In this document: piece after piece, positions 12,301 through 26,200 of the stretch
How the letters are laid out: each line of letters begins with the position of its first letter
Numbering within the stretch: the stretch's first letter is position 1
Assembly (NCBI GenBank): GCA_009823505.1
Contig: VZQC01010551.1
Location: 1,733,960 to 1,797,959 of the forward strand
Source: Rhizomys pruinosus
Lineage: Eukaryota; Chordata; Mammalia; Rodentia; Spalacidae
Length of the DNA: 64,000 nt
Direction of reading: 5' to 3'
Translations under genes and position numbers: made by a program
The notes under the pieces: generated by a model
The model's input: the letters and a program-made list of their open reading frames with translations, nothing else
Told to the model about the DNA's origin: nothing
Database searches by the model: none

Positions 12301-15300
12301 CAGCACTGTGCAGAGCACTGGGACTGTTACATCCCAGTGTTGCTGGCTTCAGGTCACTCACGGAGCATGGGCTTTCTTGTGTGCACTCTGTTATTGGTAG
12401 ACCTGGTGGTACTGGGGGATAAGTCCTTCCAGTACTGTAATCTCCTCTATCACTGACATAAATTGCTTTTTATTATACATTCTTATAAAAATATATACAT
12501 TTGGGGCTGGAGAGATGGCCTAGTGGTTAAGAGCGCCGACCGCTCTTACAGAGGACCCGGGTTCGATCCCCAGCACCCACATGGCAGCTGAGAACCGTCT
12601 GAAGCTCCAATTCCAGGAGAACTCCAGTTCCAGGGGAATCCGACGCCCTCTTCTGACCTCCGCGGCATTGCACAACACAGGTGAACAGACCAACATGCAT
12701 ACAGTACACTCATACACAAAGAAAAATAAATAAAATTAAAAAAATTAAAAAATATATATTTATACATTTAAAAAAGATCTAAGTGTGTTCAGAAATACCA
12801 TGTATAGTCTTAAGGAGAGCTACTGCCTAATGTGGTAGAGGTTGGTTTTGGTTGAATTCAAGAAAATAATAAGGCTATCGTCAGTGGGGTGCCATAGAAC
12901 CTTCAAAACATTATAGGTCATGTCCATTGCTTTTAGTTACCCCCCAACTTGATGATAAACCCCTATTGCTGAAAACATCACATATTTAAATCATAGAACA
13001 TGGAGAAATCAACCTGGGACTGACCTAAAAGCTTCAGTCTTGCTGGCTAGCTTCTACAGTGCTGGAAAGTGCATCTATGAACCCACTGAGCTACAGTAAT
13101 GACCAGCTCAGCAAAATACACCCATTGGTGTGATAATGGCATGAATGTTAAGGGAGTAACCAAAGACTTTGTTATTAGGTTTATGACTAATCTGCAACAC
13201 AGAACTCATGTCTGATACTGTTAACTAGATCAAGGTCATAACCCTAGGGTTAAACCTACTACTATTATTCTGCTAAATGGACACAGTATTAAACTGTTCC
13301 TAAATGCATACCTTAGTATCCATAGATACTAGTGCAGCTCTCAACCTTTTTGCAGTATATGGCAATTAATACAGAAACTGACAACTGGTTGGTATACTGA
13401 AAATAAGAGATCATGGCGCGCTCAACCCTAATCACAGCTCCTCTCCCCTCTCAAGGCTCAAGAGTCATCTCAGAAGAGGGGGCAGAAAGATGGGAAGAGC
13501 CAGAGGCAGTGAAGGACTGCTTTGAAGCAATGCTTTCTGGACATGATAGGACCATTGCACACATGAATTCACAGCAGGTGTGACTGTATACACAAGACCA
13601 GCACAAGATCAAGGCAGCCAAAATCCTAGCATGAATAGGGGAGGGGCTTATAAAATCCTACTCCTAGCTGAAGATGTATTGGCAACTGATGGCTGCTAGA
13701 GGAGGGAGAGTGTCTGTTTGCTTCAGGGATGCTCCCCGTGCTCCAGTGGGCAGCCCCGTGTGCATATGAGCAACATGAAGTTTGGAAGGAAAAGTCGTGG
13801 GAGGATGAGAGGAGACGAAGGGGAGGAATGGAGGGTGAATTTGATCAAACATATTATATACACATATGAAATTCTCAAACACTAAGTAAAAATAAATAAA
13901 ATAGAGACACTAAATAAAATATGCCTCAATCACAAAAAGTCCTAGTGTTAAATAAAAATGTAGCTAATGTGCTGTTATTGAAAGAAAAGCATTGGTTTCA
14001 AGTAGAGTTTGGAGTCCTCAGTGAAGTAACATGATATTTTAAATTTCAATTACAAAGCTAAAATGCCCCACTGGCTAACCTCCTTTCCTGTAGAAACAGA
14101 AAATCTCAAAATCTTGAAATGTGTTTCCAAGGTAAATGGGTATGTTGTAGTCAAGTCGAACTCTATCTTCATCAGGTAAGGCCTACAGGGTGACTGTTCG
14201 CCTTGTCTCTGTATATACCGAATGCATATTTATTTCCCCTTATCCCTTCTTTGCATTAAAAAAAAAAAAAAAAAAAACAGTAATACTCCATAGACTAATC
14301 GCCCAGGGCTGTGGCAGGACTAAGTTCCTGACTGGCAGTGTCTGCAGCCTTCTGGCCCACCGTCTTCAAAGCCAGAAAACTAGATGGCGTTCTGGTGACA
14401 TCTAGTGGTCACATTGGTTATAGACCTGACTTGTCTTCTTTGCCACAGCAGTCTTTATATGGGATTTACACCAATCATGCAGGATGCGGTAAGGAAGCGA
14501 ACTCCGGTAGGGCTCCATTCTTGTGTGGCCTAGTTCCCTAAGGCCAAACACTCCTGACAGAAGTCCCCCCACACACTGTGGCTCCTGAAAAATTCCTTCT
14601 GGGGCTAGAGAGATGGCTCAGTGGTTAAAATCACTGGCTGCTCTTATAAAGGAGTCCAATTCCCAGCACCCACATGGAGGCCAACCACCATTTGTAAGCC
14701 AAGATTCAGGTGATCTGACACCCTCCGAAGACCTCCATGGGCAGTGCACAGATGAGTGCACTTACATACATACATATAAAATAAAGATAAACAAAATTTA
14801 AAAAACCAAGAACATATTTTTAAAATCTTCTCTTTATTTTACGAAGCTCCATTTTGGGCCAGTGAGGTAGCTTGGTGGGTAAAGGAACCTACTGCCAAGG
14901 CTGATGACCTGAGCTGACCCCTTGAGCCCACTTGTTGGAAGGAGAGAATCAACTCCTGCAGGCTGTCCTCTGGCCTCCACGCACAAACATACGCACCTGT
15001 GCAAATTTATTTCTTTACTTACTTATGTATTTATTTATAAATCGATTTATAAATAAATACATAAGTAAGTAAGTAAAACTCATAGTCTTATGTTGAGCAA
15101 GAATAACAGATAAAATAAAATTATGAACAGCTCCATGGGCAATCTTCAAAAGTGCTAGAGCTCCAACTTGTAAATTCCTCATATGAGGGATTCTCCAGAG
15201 AGATGTTTTAACTTGCAGTAGATTTTGAAGAGTCTCTGCCCTAACCTAGTTCAGAACCACTGAGTGAAAAGGTGTTGTATGTTGCTGGGCATGGTGGCAT

Positions 15301-18300
15301 GTGCCTTTAATCCCAGCACTCAGGAGGCAGAGGCAGGCAGATCTCTGTGAGTTCAAGGCCTACCTGGTCTACATAGTGAGCTCCAGGCCAGCTAGGACTA
15401 AAGGGAGACCCTGTCTCAAAAAATACCAAAAAAGGTGCTGTATAGCTATTTCTTCTAAATTGACATTTCTTCCTAGAGGAAGGATGGATGCTCGTAAGCT
15501 TCAGGAAGCTAACACAACTCAGGAGACCTCTTCTGAGGAAGAAGAGCAGTATGCAAGGTAGACAGGGAACTACAGTTATACAGCTGCTCAAGGATCACCC
15601 ACGTTCCTGCAAGTGACCCTGTAAGCAGCCTCTCAGCCATGTTCCTGCAAGTGACCCAAATAAATTCATTCGTTCACCAAGCTGTACCTAGGTAGAATCA
15701 TTTCCTTAGTCTGTCGTTGGTACCCTCTCTGGGGTAAGTAGGCATCTGTTCACATCTACCCAGGGGAAAAAAAATCACACAACAGAAGACAAAGGGTCTG
15801 CATTTTAAACAAATAAAAATTTAAACTTATACTTAAGTAAGAAATACTGTTATCCAAAGGTCCTAGAAATATACTCATATGAACGTACCAGTATTTCAGA
15901 GTCTGGCAGCCTATTATAAACTCTATGTTCTCTTACCGATAGTAAGAGGGTGCCAAGTAACATAATCAGTGTGTAGTCAGTATTTAATCAGTGACTCCGT
16001 TTTTAAGTTACTAACATTCAGAGATGACTATAAAATTACAGGTGTATTTGGGAGGCTGAAGAAACTATAATCCAGGGAAAGGGATTTAAGAAAATGAAGG
16101 CTAAAGAGAGGATGTTCCAGGAGGGCTCTTAGAGAGTGAGCAAAGCCTGAGAGACCAGGATGTGGATTGTGAGTTTAGACCAGAGGCAAATCATTAGAGG
16201 TTTAAGCAAAGACCCACAGCTTTTTACTCTGTGGTGGACAGCAGCATCTAGCATGTGATTCCCACCTTCAGCTGCCCACTAGAAACACCATGTGGCGCCT
16301 GGAGAGATGGCTCAGTGATTAAAAGCACTGGATGCTCTTGCAGAGGATAGTTTGGTTTCCAGTAATCACGTAACAGCTAAGAAACAGTTCCAGCAGATCG
16401 AATGCCCTCATCTGGCCTCCACAGGCATTGCACACGTTTTACACCTAGAGACAGAACACTCATACACATAAAAAATGTAAAGTAAATAATAAAATAAATA
16501 AATCAGAAAAAGAAAATGAAAACGGAAAATTCCATCTGCCAGAGATTTAATTGGCTTGATGTGTGACCTGCACCTTGTGAGTTTTTCAAGTTCCTCTGAT
16601 GCTCATTGGTTTGAGCATGTCCAAGTAACCCCAGTCACTTTCCTGCCCCTCAAACATAGCACTCAATCCACACTCTGTCTGAGGGCTGATAAAGGTAGCT
16701 GTGTGAGGACGTGTGATTGCTTAGAAATATGAGATGTGGTTACAGAGGGGGCTAAGACCTCACTTTAAGGGATCCCAAATTCTAAGATGACGCAACATTT
16801 TTACTGACCCAGGGAATAAAAGTAGCTTTAACAGAAAATGTTTGATGTTGCACCTTGAAAGAAAGGGGAGAGAGAACAGAATCTGCACATCCCACCTCTC
16901 ATCCCAGCCCAGTACCTCACACTGTACTTGGGGGTAGCTTGGGATACAGAAAGCTACTCAGTCAGATGGGAACAGAGACAACTAACATTTGTGTAATAGG
17001 AGTGGAAAGGACACCAAATATTGTATCCATCAAGAATGACAACACAGAGTGAAAGCTACAAATTTTGAGACCCACTTCTCAACTACTTGAAAAAAATTCA
17101 CAAGTTTTTTTAATACAAAAATTGGTGCTAAAGAGGTGGCCCAGCACCCACGTGGAAGCTCAACTGCCAATAACTCCAGCTCCAGGGAATCCGATGCACT
17201 CTTCTGGCCTCATCAGGCAAGTGCACACATGCAGTGTACATACAGACATGTTGGCACACACACATACATGCACACAAAATAAATCTTTATAAGTATTTTA
17301 AAAATTGTTATAAGGAAAATATGTATGAACTTAGCTACTCCTAGGATAGCCTACCATTAGAAGCAAACAGATAGCCAAGGAATAGCAAAGAGCCTTCTCC
17401 CTTCACAAAAGAGACTTCTGATTTTTTTTTTACTTTGAAAGAAAGAAAATTATTCTTAGTCTATTGAGAAATCATCTCATTGTCTCTTGGGATGCTATGA
17501 AACAATTGCCATACACAGCCATCACAACCATCAATTGAACAAAAGGGCCAATGAGTTACCCTGAGGGGCTATTTCCCATTTATGATTGGATTGCCAGTGA
17601 GTTACATCGAGGGACTATTTCCCATTTATGATTGGATTGCCAGTGAGTTACATCGAGGGACTATTTCCCATTTATGATTGGATTGCCAATTGATCCAAAA
17701 ACAGAACAAAAAGGCCCTGTGGTACTGGATCGTCTGCACGGTGCTGCCGGGAATACACATCTGCCTCCACTTCTCAAAGGCCCTTTGGCTTTGGTCCTAC
17801 TTCTTCTTAGGGGAGGAGGCCAACTCTGAGAGAGCCCTTTACTCTGTGCCCCAGGCCTCAAGGAGGGGAGCTAGCCTCTCAGTCTGCTTTAGATCTGCAG
17901 TCTATCTCATTTGAAAAGCAGCTTTTACTTACAGTCCAGAGAAACTCAGCAACCCACTGTCTCTTACACAGATGGAGTATAATAGAAAATGTTTATGTGG
18001 ACATAAGCTAGCAAGGCACCATACTAAGCTAAGATGCTTTATATAGGAACAGCCCTAATGTGACAAATGACTAGCATTCCTGAGGCTGACCACTAAAATA
18101 ATGGCATGCACAAGTTCAAGTTCCATCTATAGAAATAAGCTTCCTCCTGCCCTATTTACTATCTAGCAAAAAATTCAACTTCCTTGACCCAACTGTGTAG
18201 TTTTACCAGCCACTCCAGGTTTTTTTTTTTTTCATTTTTTAAATGAGCTGTATAAGTTTAAACACAATCATTAAATATTGCCATCTAGCTCACATTATTT

Positions 18301-21300
18301 TCTCTGGGTTTTTTTCAGTGCATATGACTGGAAAAGGCCAATGCTAAGTAAGATATTTCCCTCCTCTCGGCCTTAGAAATTGAACATTATATTTCTAGCC
18401 CAAAGTACAAATTAGAGAATCCCAGCATATAGTAGCTGGTAAGAGAGAACAGAAACAAGAATTCTCAATCCTGGGCCCATTTCTCAATTTTATAGCTAGG
18501 AAGTACTGTGATGATCCCACCTCTACAGAAATGGCAAGTGTTAGTTTATCAGCCTGGAGCTCTGTGTACAATAATAGTGCTTTGTGGCATCATAATATTT
18601 ATGATATTAATTGAGTTTTCTGTAACTCAGTCTCACAGAAAACATGTGGCATCCAAAGTTGGACACTCATTACGCCCCACACAGGCCACTGACACTTGCA
18701 ACATTGCTGCAGCTCTCTTAAAACAATGACTCTGAAGACTTTTTTAAAACTTGTGAGCTATCTATGCTGTGATTGTGCCAACACTTCAGATATGTAACAA
18801 ATCTTTTGCCTAAGTGATGGTTTCTGTCTGTATGGGGGGGGCAGTTTCCAAGAAAAAAGTAGTGGCTTTGGTTCCTCACTAAATAGTGAATTATACTCTT
18901 GCTCTGTCTAATTAAAGCACTTTTAAAACACATTTTAAGTGAAGTACAAAATCAAGAGTGAATGGAGAAGAGCCCAGGTAGTGCAGCTGGATGCTTTTAC
19001 ACTGATGCTCAGGGGCCAAATACCCTGAGAGACACACAATATTCATGTTGGAGGCCATACGACGAAGGTAGTGCTTTAATTCATTTGTCCTTCCCAGTCT
19101 CTGTGTTAGGTAATCTCTAAACAAGTGAACAAATATACTAAATCTGTCCAGTTTTGAGCCAGGAATAGTAGACTCTCTGCACTTGGGAGGCTGAGGCAGA
19201 CGTATCAATAATTCAAGGTGAACCTGGGTTACATAGAAAGATTCTGAAAAAAAGAAAAAAAAAGAAAGATTCTGTCTCAATTATTTAAACAAAGAAAGAG
19301 TAAAAGGTCTGATTTTTAGAACTATTTTGGCAAAAACATGAAATTTCTCTACTGTAGCATGTCCACGTTTATATTTGAGTAAGCTATTGTTTCCTGTGGT
19401 TAAATAGTTTTAGAAGTTTCCTTTCTCACTATAAAAACAATTTCAATTTTTGACCTTTTAGGAAAGTTGCTGCTTCCCCAGAGGGACCCATAGTTTCCCA
19501 AGTAACAAAGCCGTTCCTAGGAAGGTCACTCTTGACAACATGGACCTTGTTTACAACATGCTTTTTGTGGAATTTTTAAAAATTATTTAATGAGCTATTT
19601 ATGAAGTAAGAAAGTCTTGTCTTTCAGGTGACAGCTTCTTTCTAATGTTACACATTTATCTGCCCCAGCATGTCCCCATGTCTTGGTTCATATGGCTGTT
19701 ATGACAAAAGACCCATCACCTAAGTGACTTATAAATGACAGACACCTATTCCTCAAAGTTCTTGAGACTGAGATATCGAAAATCATGGTATAGGTAAATC
19801 CAGTGTCTGACTAGGGCACATTTCTTACATTTTTTGACAGTCTTGTTTTCACTGTGACATCATGTGGTAGGAAGGATGAGTTATCTTTCCTGGGTCTTTT
19901 TTAAAAAAAAAAAATAATGACACCAACCAAATCATGAGGTCTCATGATCTAACCACTTTTCAAATTTGCCATCTCCTAAAACCATCACTTGGGAGTCAGG
20001 ACTTCAATATATAAATCTGAAGGGACACAAACACTCAGAATAGCGATATGGTAAACATTTGTAAAGTGCTCCATATTTTCATACTAAGTCGTCTGCAGAA
20101 AGAGTGGGAGGACTCTTTACCAGGAGAAAGGAAGTAAGTGTGGTCACGGTAAACAGAGGGCCCTGGGGCCTCAACCCAGAGTCCAGCAGCAAGCAGCATT
20201 CTAAGTTTATCTGTGGTTTAGGTCATGAGCATTCAGAGGTAACTCTTACCAGGCAACCATGGCAAGAACAGTCACAGGATTGGAGCTAGAGCAGGGCAGA
20301 AAGTGGGAGGTGTCCAGGAAAGCAGGGCCAGCATAATGGAATTAATCTGGGACTTGGGGTAGAAGAAGTAGGTCAAAAGCAAAGGCAGCAGCTTATAGTG
20401 AGTGGATTCTGCAAGCAGAGACGGAGAAGCAAATGCAAGCTCCCAGGGCCAGGTGTCCTGTGAACCACAAGGTACTGATCAGACTCATGCTGAGCCACAG
20501 GGTGGGGGTGGAGTGACCTGGTCACATGGAAGCCAGTAGCAGCTTCTAAGTGCAAGGCCTGTCCCAGAAGTACATCTCTGCCTTCTGGGTAGATGATAAC
20601 TTCATGGACAGGATCCTAACAGGTCTGAAGTACACCAGACTTGTCCCAGGTACCACGGGCTTATAAAACTTGTGCAGTTACTAAAGAGCTCCCAAGCACC
20701 CATGGGAATGGGGAATAGGAAACAACTGTCTCTATACCACATGCTAAGAGGTAACTATAGGAGGCCCTGGAGAGCTGGCTCAGTGGGTGAGAGTAATGGC
20801 TACTCTTGCAGAAGACTCAGGTTTGGGTCCCATCACCCAGATGGCAGCTAACTCCCATCCGTAGCTCCAGTTCCAGGGATCTGACACCCTCTTCTGACCT
20901 CTGTAGGGACTGCATGACAGGGGTGCACAAAGTAAATGAACAACAACAACAAAATTTTTAAAGAACTATAACAGAGAAGGAAAAAAATGAAGACAGAGAA
21001 ATGTCAAAGGAGAAAAAAAGTGGAGGATATAGAGCACATCACTTCACATACAGAGAGGGGAATGAAGAAGAGTGTGTGTGAGAGAGAGATCCAACATATA
21101 GAAACAAGCAATAGTTCTCAAACACCGCCAAATCATTTTTTACAATAATGCAATGAGGAAAACTGCAGAGTGGACCCTCCTACAACTCTGTTGTGCTTAC
21201 TTTTAAAAAATGAAACCATGCAATGCTGGTAGAGTTATAAAAAAACTCATAAGCTCCCAATCCTTTTTTTTTAAATCTTTTTAGACAGGGTCTCGCTGTA

Positions 21301-23198
21301 GCCCCAGCTAGCCTGGAACTTACCATATAGACCAGGCTGGCCTTGAGCTCACAGAGATCCACCTGCCTCTGCTTCCTGAGTGCTGGGATTAAAGGTGTGC
21401 ACCACCATGCCCGGCCTCTGCTCCCAATCCTTTTTAATAGTGTAAATTACTAAAATTTTTGTTGAATGTTAGTTTAGTAAAAAGAATCAAAAGCTATATA
21501 AAAATTGTCAGAGTCTTTCATCACAAGATATTCCCAGCATTTAACTAAATAAGAATAAAAACTACATGTATAAAAATATGCTTTGACTAAAAAAAAAATG
21601 CTCTGAAACATTATCTTTAAGAGCAAGAAGAAATTGTTGGTGGTATTAGGGATCAAACTCAGACCTTACACATGATAGACAAGCATTTACCACTAGGCCG
21701 TATCCTCAGAAAATGTTTGCATGGTGTCTAGAGATAACAAAATGTCCCGAACCAGAAGACTGATAAAATAAATTTAGGCACGGTGATCTAAGGGAATCAT
21801 TACAAACCATAGCTTATTTAACAACATGAAAATTTTTATGAATTCATAATATTTACCAAGTTTCTCTACATCATCATAACTGCTGAGTAAACTATGGATA
21901 CTTATGGCAAAGGCCAAGAGAAAGTTATTCTAGAAACTATAGACCTCTGGATGATACTTCTTTCCTCTAAATTTTTCTTCTGGTCAGGCATGGTGGTGTG
22001 TACCCCAAATCCTAGCTACTCAGATACAGCATAATGGTTCAGAACCTAGCTGGCATACTCAAGGTCTGAGTTCAATCCTCAGCACCAAAGCAGAAAAAGA
22101 AAATAAAGCTCCTCACTTATTTGTCAATTATACACATTATGGGTCTGGTAGAAATACCTAGTAAAGGCAGAAACAATGAAATTAAAAGATGGAGAAAAAA
22201 GCCTAGTTTTTCCTTTCATCTTCCTACATCAGGTCACTGCACAGTGGCCTGGCACTTGTTCCTAGAGACAGCTGGCCAGTCTCTCCTCAAGGGACTCTTC
22301 TTAGGCCCTGTGCTGGATAGCTTTAGATGTCATCCTCACACACCTGGTTGAGAGAGCCTCCATTGGACTGGCCTGTGGTCATGTCTTCTTGATTTTTGAG
22401 TGATATGAAAGGGCCCAGCCCAGTGTAGGCAGTGCCACCCCTGGGCAGGTTGTCCTATATTATATAAAAAAGCAGACTGAGTATGGGCCAGGAGAGCAAG
22501 CCAGTAAGCAGTGCTCCTCCATGGCCTGTGCTTCAGCTCCTGCCTCCAGGTTCCTGCCCTAGATTCCTACCTTGGGCTCCCTCAGTGGTGAACTGTGACC
22601 CAGGAGATGTGAGCCAAATAAACTCTTTCTTCCCCAAGTTGGTATTGGTCAGAGTGTTTTGTCACAGCAATTGAAAGCAAACAAGGACAGGCCCAAAAGC
22701 CAGAACCACTAAGACAGATTCCATCTGTCCTCTCTTGCCTCCAGTAGACCACTGTGACCTCAAACACCCCAGTCTTCCCCCAGCTGTCCAGGCCCATGGA
22801 GCCAAAAGAATCAAATGTAAATAAAAGGCCTTAGCACGCAGACCTGCTGCTGCCAGAGACTGAGACTTCCCAGGCTACACCAAGCTGTAATTACTGGGAG
22901 GCCATGCCAAAGGCAACAACAGAGCTTCAAGGAAATTGTACTAAGGACCCTCCAGTTTTAACTACATGCATGTTCTTTTCTACTTACCTCACCCCTCCCC
23001 ATCCTCCCTATTATACTCTGAAACCAGAAGACTGAAGAAAGATACCAAGGACCACACCTTCATGCACAGGACAGAGGTACACAGGGCTGGAGGGAGGCTG
23101 TGTAGTGAGCCAGTGCAGACACAGACAGCAGCTCCCAGAACCACAAGGAAATTGGATAATCCCAGCCCAGTTTATTTAATGGTTTTATGACTAGAAAT

Positions 23199-23251
<53 letters not shown>

Positions 23252-26200
23252 TAGAAGGCAGGACCACAGGCTAAAAACAGCTTCTAGGTGCTCTAAAAAT
23301 AATTTATACTAGGAGGACTTGTGGTAAGTATTAGAATGCATAGCTTGAGTTGAGCTCTGTAATTTTCTATTTTCAGAAAATTCCATCTTCAAAGCTCAAT
23401 TCCAAGAATTGCTGTGATATCATACTCAGTGATTACTTAGCCACTGAGGAAGGATTCCCCTGGAAGCCCACACTGCCAAGGTCCAATCCTCATCTTCCTT
23501 GTCTAGGCTGCAATACCTTCCAGAACCACCACAGACCTGGGGCAGCAGAGGTTTCTTCAAGCATGACTATGCTTTCCTCTCCCCCTGGAAACTGACTTAC
23601 CTTCATCAGAGGCAAAGCGATCTCCTCTGTCACAAGGCTTATTCCAGGAATTTCCTACGGTAAGGGAAAAACCAGACATACGACATATCAACCACCACAG
23701 GCTCAAGCCTTCAGGAAGTGTTTTCTGCGTAGACAGAAGTCAAGGATAACTTCCAGTGTGCTAACCTCTTCTTTAAATAAACTGCATGGTGTATAAATAA
23801 CAGTAGACACACTGTGACTCTTGCCCTGGGAAAGGAAATATTCTTTAAATAATAACTGACAGGTTCTCTAAAGAAACAGAAAAGATTATCATGAGAATGT
23901 ACAGAGCAAGTATTGTGGTTTTATACATTTCTATGTAAGAACAAATGAGGCAAATTATATTCGAACCATCAAATGTAGGCATAAAAGGGAAGCCTTCCGT
24001 TATCTGCACTTCTCCCTCCCCCTGTCTCTTTCACTCACATGCATGATCATTGGTCCATTCTCTCAGAGGGAACCAAACTCAGTGGGATACTCACATACTG
24101 AATGGAATTTTTTTACTTGTTTGTATTCATTTACTTACTAGATTTTTTTGAGATGGAGTCTCTTTATATAACCTAATCTAGCCTAGCACTCATAACCCTC
24201 CTGCTTCAAGCCCAAGATTGCAGGCATGCACCACCACACCCAGCATGAAATCGTTTTTTTTTTTAATTTCTTGTTACTTTTTTTCAATGTATTTTATTGA
24301 ATTTTTATGGATTTCATATAATACATTTTAATTATATTTAGGCCTCCTCTATTTGCAAACCCACATAGCCCACCCACAATATTTCATGAATTCTGTCTTA
24401 TATGTTAAAGACTATCAAGTCAAGTTTCTGTACCCAGCTGTCTCTTGATATGGGTTCATCTGCTAGAGCCTGTTCAGCCTATCCAGTGTCACTCCCTTAA
24501 AGATCAACTCTCCCTCACCCAGCACTGATCAGCAGCCAATAGTTCCTCTGGTAAGGTTATGGGGGGGGGGGGGAGACTCTAGCCTATTTCCCCAGTTCTA
24601 TGCTGGGTTTTATCTGATTGAGTTTGCATGCTGTCACTTTTGCTATAAGTTCATGTGAGTAAGTTTCCAGAAGCCTGGAAGACTCTGTTTCCTTCTGGTC
24701 ACGCACCACCACCCCCTAGTTCTTAGAATCTTTCCACCGTCTTCCACAATGGTCCCTGAGCCGTGGGCGAGTGGGGCTTTAAAATAGGAGTCCTAACAAG
24801 AACACTCTGCATTCTCTTATCCTCTACACTCAGGCCATTGGTGGCCTTCTGTGTCCATTGTACTCTGTTGCAAGAGGAAGCTTTGCTGGTGAGACTTGAG
24901 AAATGCATTAACATTCTATCTACCCCTTGTTATACTATGTTCCATGAGCTTTAGGTGTAGAGGTTCCATTGTAGATGTGTCACTTAGGGCTGGCATCTCA
25001 CAGACACTTATTCTCTGTATGTGACCAGTTGGAACACTGAATGGAAAATATTGAATAGAAAATATTTTGCACCTCATTGTGCAACCATGATTTCAGGGAC
25101 AAGAGTTCCTCAGGAAGAATTTCTGTACTAGTTCTGTGTTCAAGCGGAAAAAAAAGAGATCAATTCAGGAAATCTCAACAAATGCATTCTGCCAACTAGT
25201 GAGCATTAGAACAAGTTTAATGAGTGGTGGTGCATGTCTATAGTTTCAGGCAGAGAGGTAGAGGCAGTAGGGTCAAGAATTCAAGGTCATTTTCAGGTTC
25301 ATAGTGTGTTCAAGGCCAGCCTGAGTTACATAAGACCTTATAAAGAAAAAGCAACCAAGGTCAAAAAGATAAGTTTCCAAAATTGTTCTGAATTCACTGT
25401 TACTGTGAAAAAGATGCCTCTGTGTTGACTATACAATTAGCCTTTCAGCTAGTCAATTCAGATTTCCTTCAAAAGATAGATGATACATGAGAAAACAATT
25501 TAGGAAGTATTCTGTAAAAACAGAAATTGGTCTTTGATTAAAACTTAAATGACCTGGATTTTATTGACCCATAATTTACCTATAGAAAAAACAATGATAT
25601 GTGATAGAAGAGGAAATTTTCCAAACATCTGAACAACTGAGTTATCCATGGGTTTTTCTTCCTTTTCTTTTTTTAAACAGGCTCTCCCTGCATACCCAGC
25701 TGGCCTAGAACTCTCTATGTAGACCAGGCTGGCCTGGATCTCACTGAGATTGGCCCACCTCCCAAGTGCTGGGATTAAAGGCATGCACCACTCCCAGAAA
25801 GAGTTCTTCATAGGAAGACAGAAGTTTGTGCTAAGAACCTACTGTGTGTTTCACTCCACACTACTCAGCAACAGATACATCTCAAAAGAGCATTAAGACA
25901 GAACTGCAGTTTTAGGTTCTGCACTAGCTATGTCAACCTGACAGCATTTAGAATTGCTAGAGACAAGCCTCTGGGCATAACTGTAAGGGATTGCCTAGAT
26001 TATGTTAACCGAGGTGGGAAAACCCACCCCCACATGTAAACGGTACCAATTTCTTGGGCTGGGCTCGAACTGCATAAAAGGGAGAACTCTAACTCTAACT
26101 CTAACTAAGCAGGACAGTTTGCTGCTCTCTGCTTCTTGACAGCTGCCTCCCTATCCTGCCACTATCCTCTCTCCACATGATGCATTGTATCCCCTCAAAC

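Noticed and set aside
12503..12580. tRNA gene (box A/B present)
   Set aside because: It is the tRNA-derived head of a B2 SINE, followed by the B2 body and tail.
14080..14182. Exon-like open block on minus strand with AG and GT edges (contains YNIPIYLGNTFQDFE)
   Set aside because: 103 bp would shift the GSAP frame between w13 and w14, the donor is poor, and no family matches. The plus strand is also open there.
18912..19140. Minus-strand open frame resembling an exon start (DYLTQRLGRTNEL)
   Set aside because: No downstream donor keeps the GSAP phase, no family is recognised, and it lies in a long intron.
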